A stretch of 44,683 nucleotides of DNA, taken from contig JAUYPV010000105.1 of assembly GCA_030697555.1 (NCBI GenBank), positions 1-44,683 of the forward strand, given 5' to 3'. Position 1 is the first letter of the stretch. Each line of letters begins with the position of its first letter. A program made the translations under genes and the position numbers. Origin of the DNA: Hyphomonadaceae bacterium. GTDB taxonomy: Bacteria > Pseudomonadota > Alphaproteobacteria > Caulobacterales > Hyphomonadaceae. The notes below the pieces were generated by a model. That model did not search any database. It was not told the DNA's origin and saw only the letters and a list, made by a program, of their open reading frames with translations. Positions 24,468 to 34,449 of the stretch are shown one piece after another.

Positions 24468-26769
24468 CGCAAACTCCGCCAACGAAAACGTCACAGGCGC
24501 CGGCATCGCGCACGACAGCGCGGAAAAACACGTCTCCGGCCGGGCCCTCTACATCGACGACATGCCGGAACCGAAAGGTCTCCTGCACCTCGCCATCGGC
24601 ATGAGCACGAAGGCGCACGCAAGGATCAGCAAGCTCGATCTCGATGCGGTTCGCTCCGCTCCGGGTGTCGTCACCGTGCTCACCGCTGCCGATATTCCGG
24701 GGAAGAACGATGTCAGCCCGATAGCGGGCGACGATCCGCTCTTCGCCGACGGCCTCGTCCAGTATCATGGCCAGTCGATCTTCGCCGTCGCCGCCGAAAC
24801 CCGCGACGCCGCCCGCCGGGCCGCGCGTCTTGCGAAAGTCGACTACCAGGACCTTCCCGCCAACCTCACAATCGCCGACGCCCGCAAGGCCGAAACCGTC
24901 ATCGAGAAGGCGCGCGCCTTCCGCATGGGCGACGCCGCCGCCGAACTCACGAAAGCGCCGAGGCGCATCAAGGGCACGCTGGAGATCGGCGGGCAGGACC
25001 ATTTCTATCTCGAAGGCCATGTCGCCATGGCCGTACCCGGCGAGGATGGCGACATCACCGTCTATTCCTCGACGCAGAACCCCACCGAGATGCAGGTCGT
25101 CATCGGCCACGTGCTGCATCGTCCCAGCCATTCGGTGATCTGCGAAGTGCGCCGCATGGGCGGCGGCTTCGGCGGCAAGGAAACCCAGTCCGCTCTCATT
25201 GCCGCCGCCGCGGCCCTGGTCGCCGCGAAGACGGGCCGGCCCGCCAAGCTGCGGCTGGACCGCGACGACGACATGGTGATGACGGGAAAGCGCCACGACT
25301 TCGAAGTCAGCTACGACATCGGCTTCGACGACGACGGCCGCATCCGCGCTGCCGACATCGATCTCGCCTCGCGCTGTGGCTACTCCGCTGACCTCTCCAT
25401 GGCGATCAACGATCGCGCCATGTTCCATTCCGACAACGCGTACTTCCTGAATTCGGCGCGCATCGTCTCGCACCGCTTCCGCACGCACACCGTCTCCAAT
25501 ACGGCCTTCCGCGGTTTCGGCGGGCCGCAGGGCATGATGGTGATCGAGCGCGCAATGGATGAAATCGCTATCGCCCTCGGCAAGGACCCGCTCGATGTCC
25601 GCGTCGCTAATCTCTACGGCGAAGGCCGGGACGAAACTCCGTACGGCCAGCGGGTTGAGGAACGCATCATCGGGCCGATGATCGAGGCGCTGGAGAAATC
25701 CTCGAAATACCGCGCGCGCCGGGAAGCGATCCGCAAATGGAACGCCGGCAACAGGTACATCAAGCGCGGCCTGTCGCTGACGCCTGTGAAGTTCGGCATC
25801 TCCTTCACGGCGACGCATCTCAACCAGGCCGGCGCACTGGTGCACGTCTATGCCGACGGATCCGTCCAGCTCAACCATGGCGGCACGGAAATGGGGCAGG
25901 GCCTGATGGTGAAGGTGGCGCAGGTCGTCGCAGCCGAATTCGCTATTCCCCTCAGCGCTATCCGCATCATGGCGACATCCACCGCGAAGGTCCCCAACAC
26001 CTCCGCCACTGCGGCCTCCGCGGGAACCGACCTCAACGGCATGGCCGCTCGCGAAGCGGCGAAGACCATCAAGGACCGGCTGATCGCTTTCGCGGCCCAG
26101 AAGTTCAGCGTCGACGAAGCCGAAGTTTCCTTCGCGGCTGGACGCGTTCTCGCGGGGCCCCACAGCATCGCCTTCGCGGACCTCACCCAGGCCGCCTACT
26201 TCGCGCGCGTCGGGCTCTCCGCCACCGGCTATTACAAGACGCCGAAGATCGCGTGGGATCGCGAAGCTGGCCGCGGCCGTCCGTTCTTCTATTACGCCTG
26301 GGGCGCAGCGGTGTCCGAGGCCGCCATCGACACGCTCACGGGAGAAAACCGCATCCTGCGCGTCGACATTCTCCACGATTGTGGCCGCTCGCTGAACCCC
26401 GCGATCGATCTTGGCCAGATCGAAGGCGGTTTCATCCAGGGCATGGGTTGGCTCACCACCGAGGAACTCTGGTTCGATGACAAGGGGCGGCTGCGTACGC
26501 ACGCGCCATCCACCTACAAGATCCCAGTCGCCGGCGACCGCCCCGAAATGCACATCGCGCTTTGGGACGGCGAGAACCCGGAAGACGCGATCTACCGTTC
26601 CAAGGCCGTCGGCGAACCGCCGCTGATGCTCGCCATCTCCGCGTTCTCCGCGATCAGCGACGCCATCGCCGCCGTCGGCGAATACAAGATCGCCCCGCGT
26701 CTCGATGCTCCAGCTACGCCCGAACGTGTGCTCGCCGCCGTCAACCGCGTGCGAAAGGTCGCGCCATGA
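24460..26769 (+). CDS. xdhB: Xanthine dehydrogenase molybdopterin subunit
   Basis: The 769-aa catalytic subunit, which binds molybdenum cofactor and hydroxylates purines. Landmarks are the N-terminal EKHVSGRALYIDDMPEP, the GGGFGGKETQ cofactor motif (about residue 235), TAFRGFGGPQGM with a substrate-region arginine, and NHGGTEMGQGL. Near the C-terminus, SKAVGEPPLML carries the catalytic glutamate. Length and motif order match bacterial XdhB. It overlaps xdhA by 8 bp and xdhC by 4 bp (ATGA). A long reading frame on the opposite strand covers the whole gene, but it is a by-product of strong GC bias. No purine permease, urate oxidase or regulator lies nearby. Confidence 0.96.
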   Translation: MADANSANENVTGAGIAHDSAEKHVSGRALYIDDMPEPKGLLHLAIGMSTKAHARISKLDLDAVRSAPGVVTVLTAADIPGKNDVSPIAGDDPLFADGLVQYHGQSIFAVAAETRDAARRAARLAKVDYQDLPANLTIADARKAETVIEKARAFRMGDAAAELTKAPRRIKGTLEIGGQDHFYLEGHVAMAVPGEDGDITVYSSTQNPTEMQVVIGHVLHRPSHSVICEVRRMGGGFGGKETQSALIAAAAALVAAKTGRPAKLRLDRDDDMVMTGKRHDFEVSYDIGFDDDGRIRAADIDLASRCGYSADLSMAINDRAMFHSDNAYFLNSARIVSHRFRTHTVSNTAFRGFGGPQGMMVIERAMDEIAIALGKDPLDVRVANLYGEGRDETPYGQRVEERIIGPMIEALEKSSKYRARREAIRKWNAGNRYIKRGLSLTPVKFGISFTATHLNQAGALVHVYADGSVQLNHGGTEMGQGLMVKVAQVVAAEFAIPLSAIRIMATSTAKVPNTSATAASAGTDLNGMAAREAAKTIKDRLIAFAAQKFSVDEAEVSFAAGRVLAGPHSIAFADLTQAAYFARVGLSATGYYKTPKIAWDREAGRGRPFFYYAWGAAVSEAAIDTLTGENRILRVDILHDCGRSLNPAIDLGQIEGGFIQGMGWLTTEELWFDDKGRLRTHAPSTYKIPVAGDRPEMHIALWDGENPEDAIYRSKAVGEPPLMLAISAFSAISDAIAAVGEYKIAPRLDAPATPERVLAAVNRVRKVAP

Positions 26770-27758
26770 CACGCACATGGGCCGCCTATGCGCTTGATCT
26801 CATCGCCAAAGGCGAACCCGCCGCCATGGTCACGCTCGCCGCCGTTCAGGGTTCCGCCCCGCGCGAGGCAGGCACGCGGATGATCGTTGGTCTCTCCGGC
26901 ATTTTCGGCACTGTCGGTGGCGGTAACCTCGAACACCTGCTGATCGACCAGGCGCGCCGCCTCGCCAGCCAGTCCGACATCGATGTCTCGCAACAGGATT
27001 ATCCGCTTGGTCCGCTGCTCGCCCAGTGCTGCGGCGGCCGCGTGCGGGTCCTGATCGAGCGGCTCGGCGCCGGCAGCCGCAACTGGCTCTCCGTCGCCGA
27101 CAAGGCCGAGCAGGCCGGCCGGCGCTACACGCTCGCAGGCGAGGTTGCCGGCGGTCGCATTGGTCGTGAGATCACCGAAGGTTGGTCGAGGACCGCCGCC
27201 GAAGGTGCGGAGCTGTTCGACGCATCCGGCCCCGCAGGTCCAAAGGCCGCGTGGACCCGCATCGTGGAATACTTCGCCCCCATCGCGTCCGACCTCCACA
27301 TCTTCGGCGCCGGCCATGTCGGCACGGCCATCGTCCACATCGCGCAGACGCTTCCGTTCCGCCTCCACTGGTTCGATGGTCGCGCCGAACTCGCGGGCGT
27401 GCCCACCCTCACCATCCGCGAAGACCTGGTCACCGCCGCGATCGAAGCTCCACCCAGCACGTTCTTCCTTGTCCTTACCCACGCGCACGAACTCGACTAC
27501 CAGCTCGTCCGCGCCATCCTGAGCCGTAACGACGCCCGCTATTGCGGCCTCATCGGCTCGGATACCAAGCGAGCGCGCTTCCTCTCGCGCCTCGCCAAGG
27601 ACAATGTCGACGCATCGGGCCTGACATGCCCCATCGGCGCAGGTGGCATTCGCTCGAAGGATCCGGCCGCTATCGCAGTATCTGCCTGCGCGGAACTGCT
27701 TCTGCGGCTGGAAGCCGCCGCCAACTCAACGCTCGCTTCGCAGCGAGTCGCTTCCTAG
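26766..27758 (+). CDS. xdhC: Xanthine dehydrogenase maturation factor XdhC
   Basis: A 330-aa chaperone that binds molybdenum cofactor and helps insert its sulfurated form into XdhB. The N-terminal XdhC/CoxI domain shows VQGSAPREAGTRM and the cysteine motif LLAQCCGGRV (about residues 80-89). The C-terminal Rossmann-like domain has LHIFGAGHVGTAI and RYCGLIGSDTKRARF, and ends with CPIGAGGIRSKDPAAIAVS. The ATGA junction with xdhB fixes the start. The stop codon lies in a CTAG shared with the stop of the convergent DUF2891 gene, leaving no space for a terminator between them. Confidence 0.95.
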   Translation: MTRTWAAYALDLIAKGEPAAMVTLAAVQGSAPREAGTRMIVGLSGIFGTVGGGNLEHLLIDQARRLASQSDIDVSQQDYPLGPLLAQCCGGRVRVLIERLGAGSRNWLSVADKAEQAGRRYTLAGEVAGGRIGREITEGWSRTAAEGAELFDASGPAGPKAAWTRIVEYFAPIASDLHIFGAGHVGTAIVHIAQTLPFRLHWFDGRAELAGVPTLTIREDLVTAAIEAPPSTFFLVLTHAHELDYQLVRAILSRNDARYCGLIGSDTKRARFLSRLAKDNVDASGLTCPIGAGGIRSKDPAAIAVSACAELLLRLEAAANSTLASQRVAS

Positions 27759-28753
27759 GCCTCCAGTGCAAGCAGGGCGAACGTCGCCAGCCAGTGCTCG
27801 CCCATATAGTCGCCCGCCACATGCGGCAGGCTCGCTTCGATATGCCGGTCTGCCGCCTCGCGCGCCCGGCTCCCCACGGGCCGGTCGCCCATCATCCCCG
27901 CCAGCGACCGCCAACACCACGCTCGCGAAAAGTTCAACCCATCGAGATGCGCGATCTTTCCATCGCTCCGGTCGCTGACTCGCGCGGGCGCAAACAGGGA
28001 CATCGGCGCGCCTTGCGCCGCACGCGGCAAAAACCTGCCGAACCATTCGCGGAACTCCGCGGGCTCAAGCACGCGCCGCATGCACTCCACTTCCATCAGG
28101 GCCAGCGAGAGAAAATCATCCTGCGACGGCTCCCACGCCTGGCAGTCGCGGTCGCCCGCATACCAGGACAACGCCTTGGCGCGCATCAGGTCGAACAGTT
28201 TCGGATCGAACGCCTCCGCCCAGTCCGCCGCCATGCGTAGCGCGAACGCTGTCGAGGAGTGCATTCCCGTTCGCACCGGATAATCCGCCAGCGGCAGGAA
28301 GGCATGGAAGCGCTGCGCAAACGCCAGCGCCAGCGGCCGCATCGTCTCCGCCGCGCGCAGCATGTCGCCCTCGTGCAGCTCCAGCTCGGCCTGCAGCGCC
28401 AGCAACCAGCCCCAGCCATATGGCCGCTCGAATCCACGCGCGCCCGGTCGATCGAGATACGCCACCTCCGCGGCGACATTCTCCGCCGTGACGCGCTCCG
28501 CGAACAGCGTTGCAATCGCCGGGGCCGCACCAAGATCGGGATACCGCCGCACCAGCTTCGCCATCAGCCAGTAGCCGTGCACGCAGCTATGCCAGTCGAA
28601 ACTCCCGAAGAAGATCGGATGCGCCGCCCGGGGCCCGATCACATCCTCCGGCCCGGCCAGCACGTGATCCATCTTGTTCGGGTATTCGCGCCCGACATGC
28701 GCCAGGGCGAGCCCCGCGAACTTCTCGGCTGTCTCTTTGGTAAGGTTGGTCAT
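27755..28753 (-). CDS. DUF2891 family protein
   Basis: A 332-aa, probably cytoplasmic protein without a signal peptide, matching DUF2891 in motifs such as FGSFDWHSCVHGYWL, RPYGWGWLLAL and WLATFALLAL. The fold is likely all-alpha, as in glycan- or sugar-processing alpha/alpha barrels, but no activity is established to my knowledge. DUF2891 genes are commonly found beside 5-oxoprolinase and the DUF969/DUF979 transporter genes, and the same neighbourhood is seen here. The ATG at 28753 overlaps the stop of the upstream remnant by 4 bp. The stop overlaps that of xdhC in CTAG. A role in 5-oxoproline or glutamyl-peptide metabolism is inferred from context. Confidence 0.85.
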   Translation of the reverse strand: MTNLTKETAEKFAGLALAHVGREYPNKMDHVLAGPEDVIGPRAAHPIFFGSFDWHSCVHGYWLMAKLVRRYPDLGAAPAIATLFAERVTAENVAAEVAYLDRPGARGFERPYGWGWLLALQAELELHEGDMLRAAETMRPLALAFAQRFHAFLPLADYPVRTGMHSSTAFALRMAADWAEAFDPKLFDLMRAKALSWYAGDRDCQAWEPSQDDFLSLALMEVECMRRVLEPAEFREWFGRFLPRAAQGAPMSLFAPARVSDRSDGKIAHLDGLNFSRAWCWRSLAGMMGDRPVGSRAREAADRHIEASLPHVAGDYMGEHWLATFALLALEA

Positions 28754-29004
28754 TCCGGAAATGCCAGAAAGCGCATGAGGATGATGTTCGCAATCAGGAG
28801 TGGAATAGCGGTCGGAATCTGGAACGCCTTGCCGAACCGCGCCAGCGTCGCAACGCCCACACTCCACATCGTCGCAAGATCGACGCCCGGCGTCCACGCA
28901 GCCGCCAGCCCAGTGACAATCGCTGCAGCCATCACGACCAGCAGCGGATTTGCCCGCACCACGAAGCCGAACACCACCACCCCAATGCCCAGCAGAATCA
29001 GCAT
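28750..29004 (-). pseudogene. Shrunken 5-oxoproline transporter gene (DUF969 head, DUF979-like tail)
   Basis: An intact 84-codon frame. Its first about 55 residues (GVVVFGFVVRANPLLVVMAA and following) resemble the N-terminus of DUF969, normally about 230 aa and one subunit of the predicted 5-oxoproline transporter. The last about 25 residues (IPTAIPLLIANIILMRFLAF) no longer follow DUF969 and look like the C-terminal helix of DUF979, the second subunit. An in-frame internal deletion that removed most of both genes would explain this. The start overlaps the oxoprolinase stop (TGATG) and the stop overlaps DUF2891 (ATGA), so the reading frame keeps the operon coupled. It may still make a two-helix membrane peptide. 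The DUF979 assignment is less certain than the DUF969 one. Confidence 0.6.
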
Positions 29005-32000
29005 CAGTTTTTCCTTCCGAATCCGCCGCCGCCCGGCGTCTCGATGATAAATGTGTCTCCGGCCTCGACCGCCACCTTAGCCGTGGCTGGCAACTCTTCG
29101 ATGCGCCCGTCGCAGCGGCGCACATAGTTGCGCGCAGGCTTGCCCGCGCTGCCACCCTCCAGTCCGAACGGCGTAGTCGCGCGCCGATTGGCGAGAATTG
29201 CGGCTGTCATGGACTCGCGGAACCGTATCGCCCGCACCGCACCGTCCCCGCCACGATGCGCGCCTTCACCCCCGCTGCCGCGCCGCACGCCGAAGCGTTC
29301 GATCAGGATTGGGAAACGGCTTTCGAGGATTTCCGGGTCGGTCAGCCGCGAATTGGTCATGTGCGTCTGCACCACCGATGCGCCGTCGAATGTCGGCCCG
29401 GCGCCCGATCCGCCGCAGATCGTCTCGTAGTACTGGTAGCGCTCTGTCCCGAACGTGAAATTGTTCATCGTCCCCTGTGACGCAGCCAGCTTGCCAAGCG
29501 CGCCATAGAGCGCATCGACGATCACCATGCTGGTCTCGACATTGCCCGCCACCACCGCCGCGCCGCGCTTGGGATTCAGCAGCGACCCTTCCGGCACGAC
29601 TATGTCGATCGGCTTCATGCATCCCTCATTCAGGGGGATCGCATCGTCCACAAGTGTGCGGAAGACATAGAGCACGGTCGCCCGCGTGATCGCCAGCGGT
29701 GCGTTGAAATTGCCCGCGTCCTGCGCCGTCGTGCCTGTGAAATCGACAACCAGCCTGCGCGCCGCGCGATCCGGCTTCACCGCTACTCGGATCACCGCGC
29801 CATTATCCATCGGCGCTTCGAACGAGCCCGCGTCCAGCGCGGCGATCACACGGCGGATATGTTCTTCCGCATTGTCCTGCACATGCCGCATGTACGCAGC
29901 AACACCCGGCGCACCATAGTGCGCCGTCAGCCGCTTCAACTCTTCCGCACCGCGCACGCACGCCGCGATCTGTGCTTTCAGGTCGGCGATATTGCGGTCG
30001 ATGTCGCGGGCAGGGTGCAGTGCCGAACCAAGCAGCTTGCGCGTCTCCACCTCGCGCAGTCTCCCGCCCTCGACCAGCAGGAAATTTTCGATCAGCACGC
30101 CCTCGTCCTCGATGCGCCTGCTGTCCGGCGGCATCGAACCTGGCGTAATCCCGCCGATATCCGCATGATGCCCGCGCGCCGCGGTGAAGAAGGAGGGTGT
30201 CTTCTCGTCGCCAACAAACACCGGCGCAATCACCGTGATGTCGGGCAGGTGAGTGCCCCCCGCATGCGGTGCGTTCAGCATGCAGATGTCCCCCGGCCGG
30301 ATGCCGCGATCATCTTTCGCGCGCTCGTCTAGGATCACTCGCACCGACGCGCCCATCGATCCCAGGTGCACCGGAATGTGCGGCGCGTTTGCCACCAGTC
30401 CGCCATCCGCATCGAACACGGCGCACGAAAAATCCAGCCGCTCCTTGATGTTCACCGACGCCGCCGTCGTCTGCAGCGCGAGACCCATCTCCTCCGCTAC
30501 GCCCATGAAACGGTTGTTGAAGATTTCCAGCAGCACCGGATCGACACTTGTCCCCAGCGCCGCCAGGGGCGCAAGCGCCTCCGCGCGTCCCAGCACCAGG
30601 TCGCCATGCGCATTCAGCGCCGCGCGCCACGCGGTATCGACAAACGTCGTCGCCCCGTTCTCGATGATCAGGGCAGGCCCGCTCACGGCAAAGCCGGCCG
30701 GCAGCGCCTTCCGTTCGAACACCGGCGTCCGATGCACCTTGCCGCCGGCGTGCAGCTCCACAGTCGCCATCACCGTCGGCTCACCGGCCAGCAGCTTCAC
30801 GCGTTTATCCGGCGGCCCCTCGTCGCGCCCGACAGCCTCCGCCGACAGCTTCGCCACCAGGATCGCCCGGCCCGGATCCGTGAAGCCGAATCTTCGCTGG
30901 TGTTCCGCCTCGAAAGCCTTCGCCAGCTCCGCCATGTCGCCCCACGCGATCGGCAACGCAACCTCGCCGCTTTCATAGCGCAGGTGTGCCGTACCCCGCG
31001 TCTCGATCATCGCTTCCGGTACGCCTTGTTCGACAAGCGCCGCTTGGGCGCCATTCTTCAGCGCCTCGAGCCGCGCATCAAAGTCGCCGCCCAGCTTCTC
31101 CTCGACCGACAACTCGCGGATCGCGCGCATGTCCGCCAGCCCCATGCCCCATGCCGACAGCACGCCCGCCAGCGGATGCAGCAGGATCGAGCGGCACCCG
31201 ACAGCATCCGCCACCGCGCACGCGTGTTGCCCGCCCGCGCCGCCGAACGCACACAGCACATAGTCGCGTGGATCATAGCCGCGCTGAATCGAGATTTTCC
31301 TTATCGCCTCAGCCATATGCTGGTTGGCGATCGCGATGAATCCCTCGGCTGCTTCCTCCGCCGACAGCGCGCGCCCGGTCGCTCGTTTCACCTCGGCGCA
31401 TACTTCCTCGAACCGCCGCACCACGCTCATCACATCCAGTGGCTCATTCCCGGCCGGGCCGAAGATCGCCGGGAAGAATTCCGGCCGCACGCGGCCGAGC
31501 AAAACATTGCAATCCGTGATCGTCAGCGGTCCGCCGCGCCGATAGCACGCCGGCCCCGGATCCGCGCCCGCCGACTGTGGCCCCACGCGCAGCCGCGCAC
31601 CGTCGAAGAAACACACCGATCCGCCGCCCGCCGCGACCGTATGAATCTGCAGCATCGGTGTCGTCAACCGCACACCTGCAACCAGCGTATCGTTCGTCCG
31701 CTCGAATTCGCCGGCATAGTGCGAGATGTCCGTCGACGTGCCGCCCATGTCGAAGCCCAGCACCTTGCCGAACCCCGCTCGCTTCGCCGCAGCCGCCGTC
31801 GCCACTAGGCCGCCGGCAGGCCCGGACAGCACGGCATCACGCCCGCGAAACGCCTTCGCCTCCGTCAGGCCGCCATTCGATTGCATGAACAGCAGGCGCG
31901 TCGAAGCATCGAACGCGCCGGCCACTCGCGCCACATAGGCATCCAGCACTGGCGAGAGATAGGCATCCGCCACCGTCGTATCCGCCCGCCCGACATACTT

Positions 32001-32588
32001 GATCAGACCGGAAATCTCCGAACTCACCGACACCTGCGTAAACCCGATGTCCCGCGCGATCTCCGCGATGCGTCGCTCATGCGCCGGATGCGCCCAGCCG
32101 TGCAGGCACGCGATGGCGCAGGACCGCACACCATCCGTCCACGCCGCTTTCAGATCGCCCCTCACCCGCGCTTCATCCAGTCGAAGCAGAACTTCCCCCT
32201 CTGCCGTTACGCGCTCCTTCGCTTCGATCACACGATCTTGCAGCAGGTCCGGCTTCACGATATGAAGTGCAAAGATGTCCGGTCGAGCCTGCGTGCCGAT
32301 TTCCAGGAGATCGCCGAAGCCCTCGGTCACCACCAGCGCGACCTTCGCGCCTTTGCGCTCCAGCAGGGCGTTGGTCGCGACGGTGGTTCCCATCTTGATG
32401 GCCGCGATGTCGTCGAGGCCGGCGCCATGCTCTCGCAGGATGGATGTCACCGCTTCGACCGCGGCGTCCGCATACCGCCCCGGCGCTTCAGACAGCAGTT
32501 TGCGCACGATCTCCTCACCGGAAGGCGCACGCGCCACGACGTCGGTGAACGTCCCGCCCCGGTCGATCCAGAAATGCCAGCCGCTCAT
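29004..32588 (-). CDS. 5-oxoprolinase / hydantoinase (fused A and B subunits)
   Basis: A 1194-aa cytoplasmic ATP-dependent enzyme that opens 5-oxoproline (pyroglutamate) to glutamate. The N-terminal HyuA-like half has the acetate-kinase-type motifs [14 protein letters not shown] and [14 protein letters not shown], and a GPAGG loop. The HyuB-like half begins at about residue 700 ([31 protein letters not shown]) and ends with [10 protein letters not shown]. The single-chain fusion of about 1200 aa is the form also found in eukaryotic OPLAH. Two ATG codons 9 bases apart (32597 and 32588) could be the start; 32588 fits the family N-terminus. The downstream transporter gene is reduced to a remnant, so substrate must come from inside the cell or by another route. 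Confidence 0.92.
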   Translation of the reverse strand: MSGWHFWIDRGGTFTDVVARAPSGEEIVRKLLSEAPGRYADAAVEAVTSILREHGAGLDDIAAIKMGTTVATNALLERKGAKVALVVTEGFGDLLEIGTQARPDIFALHIVKPDLLQDRVIEAKERVTAEGEVLLRLDEARVRGDLKAAWTDGVRSCAIACLHGWAHPAHERRIAEIARDIGFTQVSVSSEISGLIKYVGRADTTVADAYLSPVLDAYVARVAGAFDASTRLLFMQSNGGLTEAKAFRGRDAVLSGPAGGLVATAAAAKRAGFGKVLGFDMGGTSTDISHYAGEFERTNDTLVAGVRLTTPMLQIHTVAAGGGSVCFFDGARLRVGPQSAGADPGPACYRRGGPLTITDCNVLLGRVRPEFFPAIFGPAGNEPLDVMSVVRRFEEVCAEVKRATGRALSAEEAAEGFIAIANQHMAEAIRKISIQRGYDPRDYVLCAFGGAGGQHACAVADAVGCRSILLHPLAGVLSAWGMGLADMRAIRELSVEEKLGGDFDARLEALKNGAQAALVEQGVPEAMIETRGTAHLRYESGEVALPIAWGDMAELAKAFEAEHQRRFGFTDPGRAILVAKLSAEAVGRDEGPPDKRVKLLAGEPTVMATVELHAGGKVHRTPVFERKALPAGFAVSGPALIIENGATTFVDTAWRAALNAHGDLVLGRAEALAPLAALGTSVDPVLLEIFNNRFMGVAEEMGLALQTTAASVNIKERLDFSCAVFDADGGLVANAPHIPVHLGSMGASVRVILDERAKDDRGIRPGDICMLNAPHAGGTHLPDITVIAPVFVGDEKTPSFFTAARGHHADIGGITPGSMPPDSRRIEDEGVLIENFLLVEGGRLREVETRKLLGSALHPARDIDRNIADLKAQIAACVRGAEELKRLTAHYGAPGVAAYMRHVQDNAEEHIRRVIAALDAGSFEAPMDNGAVIRVAVKPDRAARRLVVDFTGTTAQDAGNFNAPLAITRATVLYVFRTLVDDAIPLNEGCMKPIDIVVPEGSLLNPKRGAAVVAGNVETSMVIVDALYGALGKLAASQGTMNNFTFGTERYQYYETICGGSGAGPTFDGASVVQTHMTNSRLTDPEILESRFPILIERFGVRRGSGGEGAHRGGDGAVRAIRFRESMTAAILANRRATTPFGLEGGSAGKPARNYVRRCDGRIEELPATAKVAVEAGDTFIIETPGGGGFGRKN

Positions 32589-32713
32589 CGGGGACATTTG
32601 CCCCCGGCAGCCTCGCGCGATCAACCTGAATCAGCGCCCCGGCAGACGCCGTTGCCAATGCAACGAAGCCCGCTAGGCTCGATCCCGGAAGCACGATTCC
32701 CGCGGGGGACTGA

Positions 32714-33544
32714 ATGACCGACATCATGGCCCGGCCGCGCCGTATCGATATCGGCGAGGTGATGAACCGCACCTTCGGCGCCATCGGGCCGAATTTCGTG
32801 AACTTCTTCCTCCTGTCGATGATCCTGGCGGCCATCCCCAGCATGATCATCAGCGTCGGCATTTATGTACTCCTGCCAGCATTGACGGATGCGATGGAGT
32901 ACGAGGCCGCCATCTTCGCCTTCCTTGGCATCACAATGATCCTGGCCTTGCTGCTCATGGTGCCGGGCTACGTGCTGATCGGCGCAGTGACGCATGGCTC
33001 CATTGTCCATTTCAACGGCGGGCGCACCACGTTCGGCGAATGCCTCTCCAGCGGTCTCAAATATTCGCTGGCCCTCATCGGCCTCGGCTTCGCTACTTTT
33101 TTCGGCCTTATCCTCTGGTATCTGCTGCTCTTCATCCCTGCGATCCTCGCCATGGTGCGCTGGGCGGTTGCCGGGCCGTCTCTTGTCGTCGAGAAGCGCG
33201 GTGTATGGGAAGCGTTCAAGCGCTCCAACGAGCTGACGCGCGACAATCGCTGGCGCGTCTTCGTGCTGGGCCTGCTGTATTTCGCCATCAGCTCGTTGAT
33301 TTCGTTCTCCATCAGCTTCGTCGGCATCATGCTGGTTGGTTTGCCCACCGCGGCTACTACCGAAAATCCCTTTGCCACCCCGGATTTCAGCACCGCCGCC
33401 GCCTGGGTCATGCAGGGCGTCCAGGTGATCTACACCAGCCTCAACGCCATGATCCTCGCTGTCGGCCAGACGGCGCTCTACTACGAACTGTGCAGGGTGA
33501 AGGAAGGCACGACGTCCGAAGAACTCGCGAAGGTATTCGACTAG
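32714..33544 (+). CDS. Polytopic membrane protein, GDPD-membrane/YciC-like
   Basis: A 276-aa inner-membrane protein with about six hydrophobic segments, with the conserved-looking motifs DIGEVMNRTFGAIGPNF at the N-terminus and AFKRSNELTRDNRWRVF in the middle. These features are typical of the glycerophosphoryl-diester-phosphodiesterase membrane-domain/YciC-like families, whose function is not established. It starts 125 bp from the divergent 5-oxoprolinase gene. It converges on the RDD/SpoIIM operon with stop codons sharing CTAG at 33541-33544. Such proteins often occur near MoxR/DUF58/SpoIIM/RDD genes, so it may belong to the same envelope module. Confidence 0.72.
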   Translation: MTDIMARPRRIDIGEVMNRTFGAIGPNFVNFFLLSMILAAIPSMIISVGIYVLLPALTDAMEYEAAIFAFLGITMILALLLMVPGYVLIGAVTHGSIVHFNGGRTTFGECLSSGLKYSLALIGLGFATFFGLILWYLLLFIPAILAMVRWAVAGPSLVVEKRGVWEAFKRSNELTRDNRWRVFVLGLLYFAISSLISFSISFVGIMLVGLPTAATTENPFATPDFSTAAAWVMQGVQVIYTSLNAMILAVGQTALYYELCRVKEGTTSEELAKVFD

Positions 33545-34449
33545 CGTTTTGCGCCGTGGTGCTTGTCGGCGCGGCGCTGGCCCATCAGCAGCTTGGATTC
33601 GAGGTGTTTGCGCAGCGCGGCGTAGTAGTCGCGCAGGAACACACCGTCGTATTCGTTCGGGTCCTTCCTCCAGCCGATCTTCCTGCGGATGCGGTCGGCC
33701 ACCAGCCCGATTGAATCCGGCAGGTTCTGGCGCAGCACGTTTTCGAGGACGTGCAGCTCCTTGATGCCATAGGCGTCGAGCTGTTCGATCGTGAACCGGC
33801 TTTCAAAACGCGGCAGATCCGGCCTGGCCGCAAGGTCGGAGAGCAGGGCCCGCCGCGGCGTCTGCACCACCCAGGTTCCCGCGATGATGTCGCCCGCGCG
33901 CAACCGGTCGCGATTGAACAGCGGGAAGAAGATGAACACGGTGGTCCAGATGAAGCCGGCCAGCGAGATCCATCCATCCACCGAATCCGCATTCGCCGCC
34001 ATCATCGACATCGGCAGGAACACTTCGATCTCGCGCATGGCGTTGCGCGCAAAGATGGCGTCGGCTTTCAGCACGCCGCCGCCGCGGCTGGCGACACGAA
34101 TTTTCAGGATACGCTTGCCCGGCGTCGCCGCCCGTGCGCCCAGCTCGAAGATGAAGAAATAGAAGTTCCGGAGTACGAAGAAGCCGACCAGCCAGATGAT
34201 GGCCACGATGTCGAACGACTGGGTATTCCGCACGCCCGCAAACAAGGCGAGAATGGTCAGCACGATCATGGCGATCACCATGAACACCGCATCGATCAGA
34301 AAGGCGCCGGCGCGTTCACCGGCTGTTGCGATCCGCACGCCCAGGTCGACGCCCTCGGGCGTCACCAGCGAACGCGAGAACCGCCGTGTTTCATCGAGCG
34401 GCGTGCTGCGGTTGGGCGCCGGAGATTTGGTTGCGGGCGCCCTAGACAT
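33541..34449 (-). CDS. RDD family membrane protein
   Basis: A 302-aa protein. After a basic N-terminus (to about residue 40) comes an RDD domain of three membrane helices with R..AFLIDAVFMVI, a central FELGARAATPGKRILKI and the third-helix region after NAMREIEV. The C-terminal about 110 residues are soluble and charged. RDD proteins are small membrane proteins of uncertain function, some implicated in ion transport. The start at 34449 is taken because it overlaps the SpoIIM-family gene by 8 bp. It is last in the six-gene operon and its stop overlaps the stop of the convergent membrane protein in CTAG. Confidence 0.88.
   Translation of the reverse strand: MSRAPATKSPAPNRSTPLDETRRFSRSLVTPEGVDLGVRIATAGERAGAFLIDAVFMVIAMIVLTILALFAGVRNTQSFDIVAIIWLVGFFVLRNFYFFIFELGARAATPGKRILKIRVASRGGGVLKADAIFARNAMREIEVFLPMSMMAANADSVDGWISLAGFIWTTVFIFFPLFNRDRLRAGDIIAGTWVVQTPRRALLSDLAARPDLPRFESRFTIEQLDAYGIKELHVLENVLRQNLPDSIGLVADRIRRKIGWRKDPNEYDGVFLRDYYAALRKHLESKLLMGQRRADKHHGAKR

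Noticed and set aside
24334-26778. An 814-codon open frame on the strand opposite xdhB
   Set aside because: It mirrors xdhB almost exactly, shows no family motif, and is rich in residues produced by reading GC-biased codons backwards. Similar shadows lie opposite the acylase (40626-42179), the DUF1800 gene (42597-44297) and the oxoprolinase (30366-31808).
27755-29155. A longer, 466-aa version of the DUF2891 protein
   Set aside because: The added N-terminal part is a frame-shifted reading of the DUF969-like gene and has no signal or domain; the ATG at 28753 has the family N-terminus and an ATGA junction.
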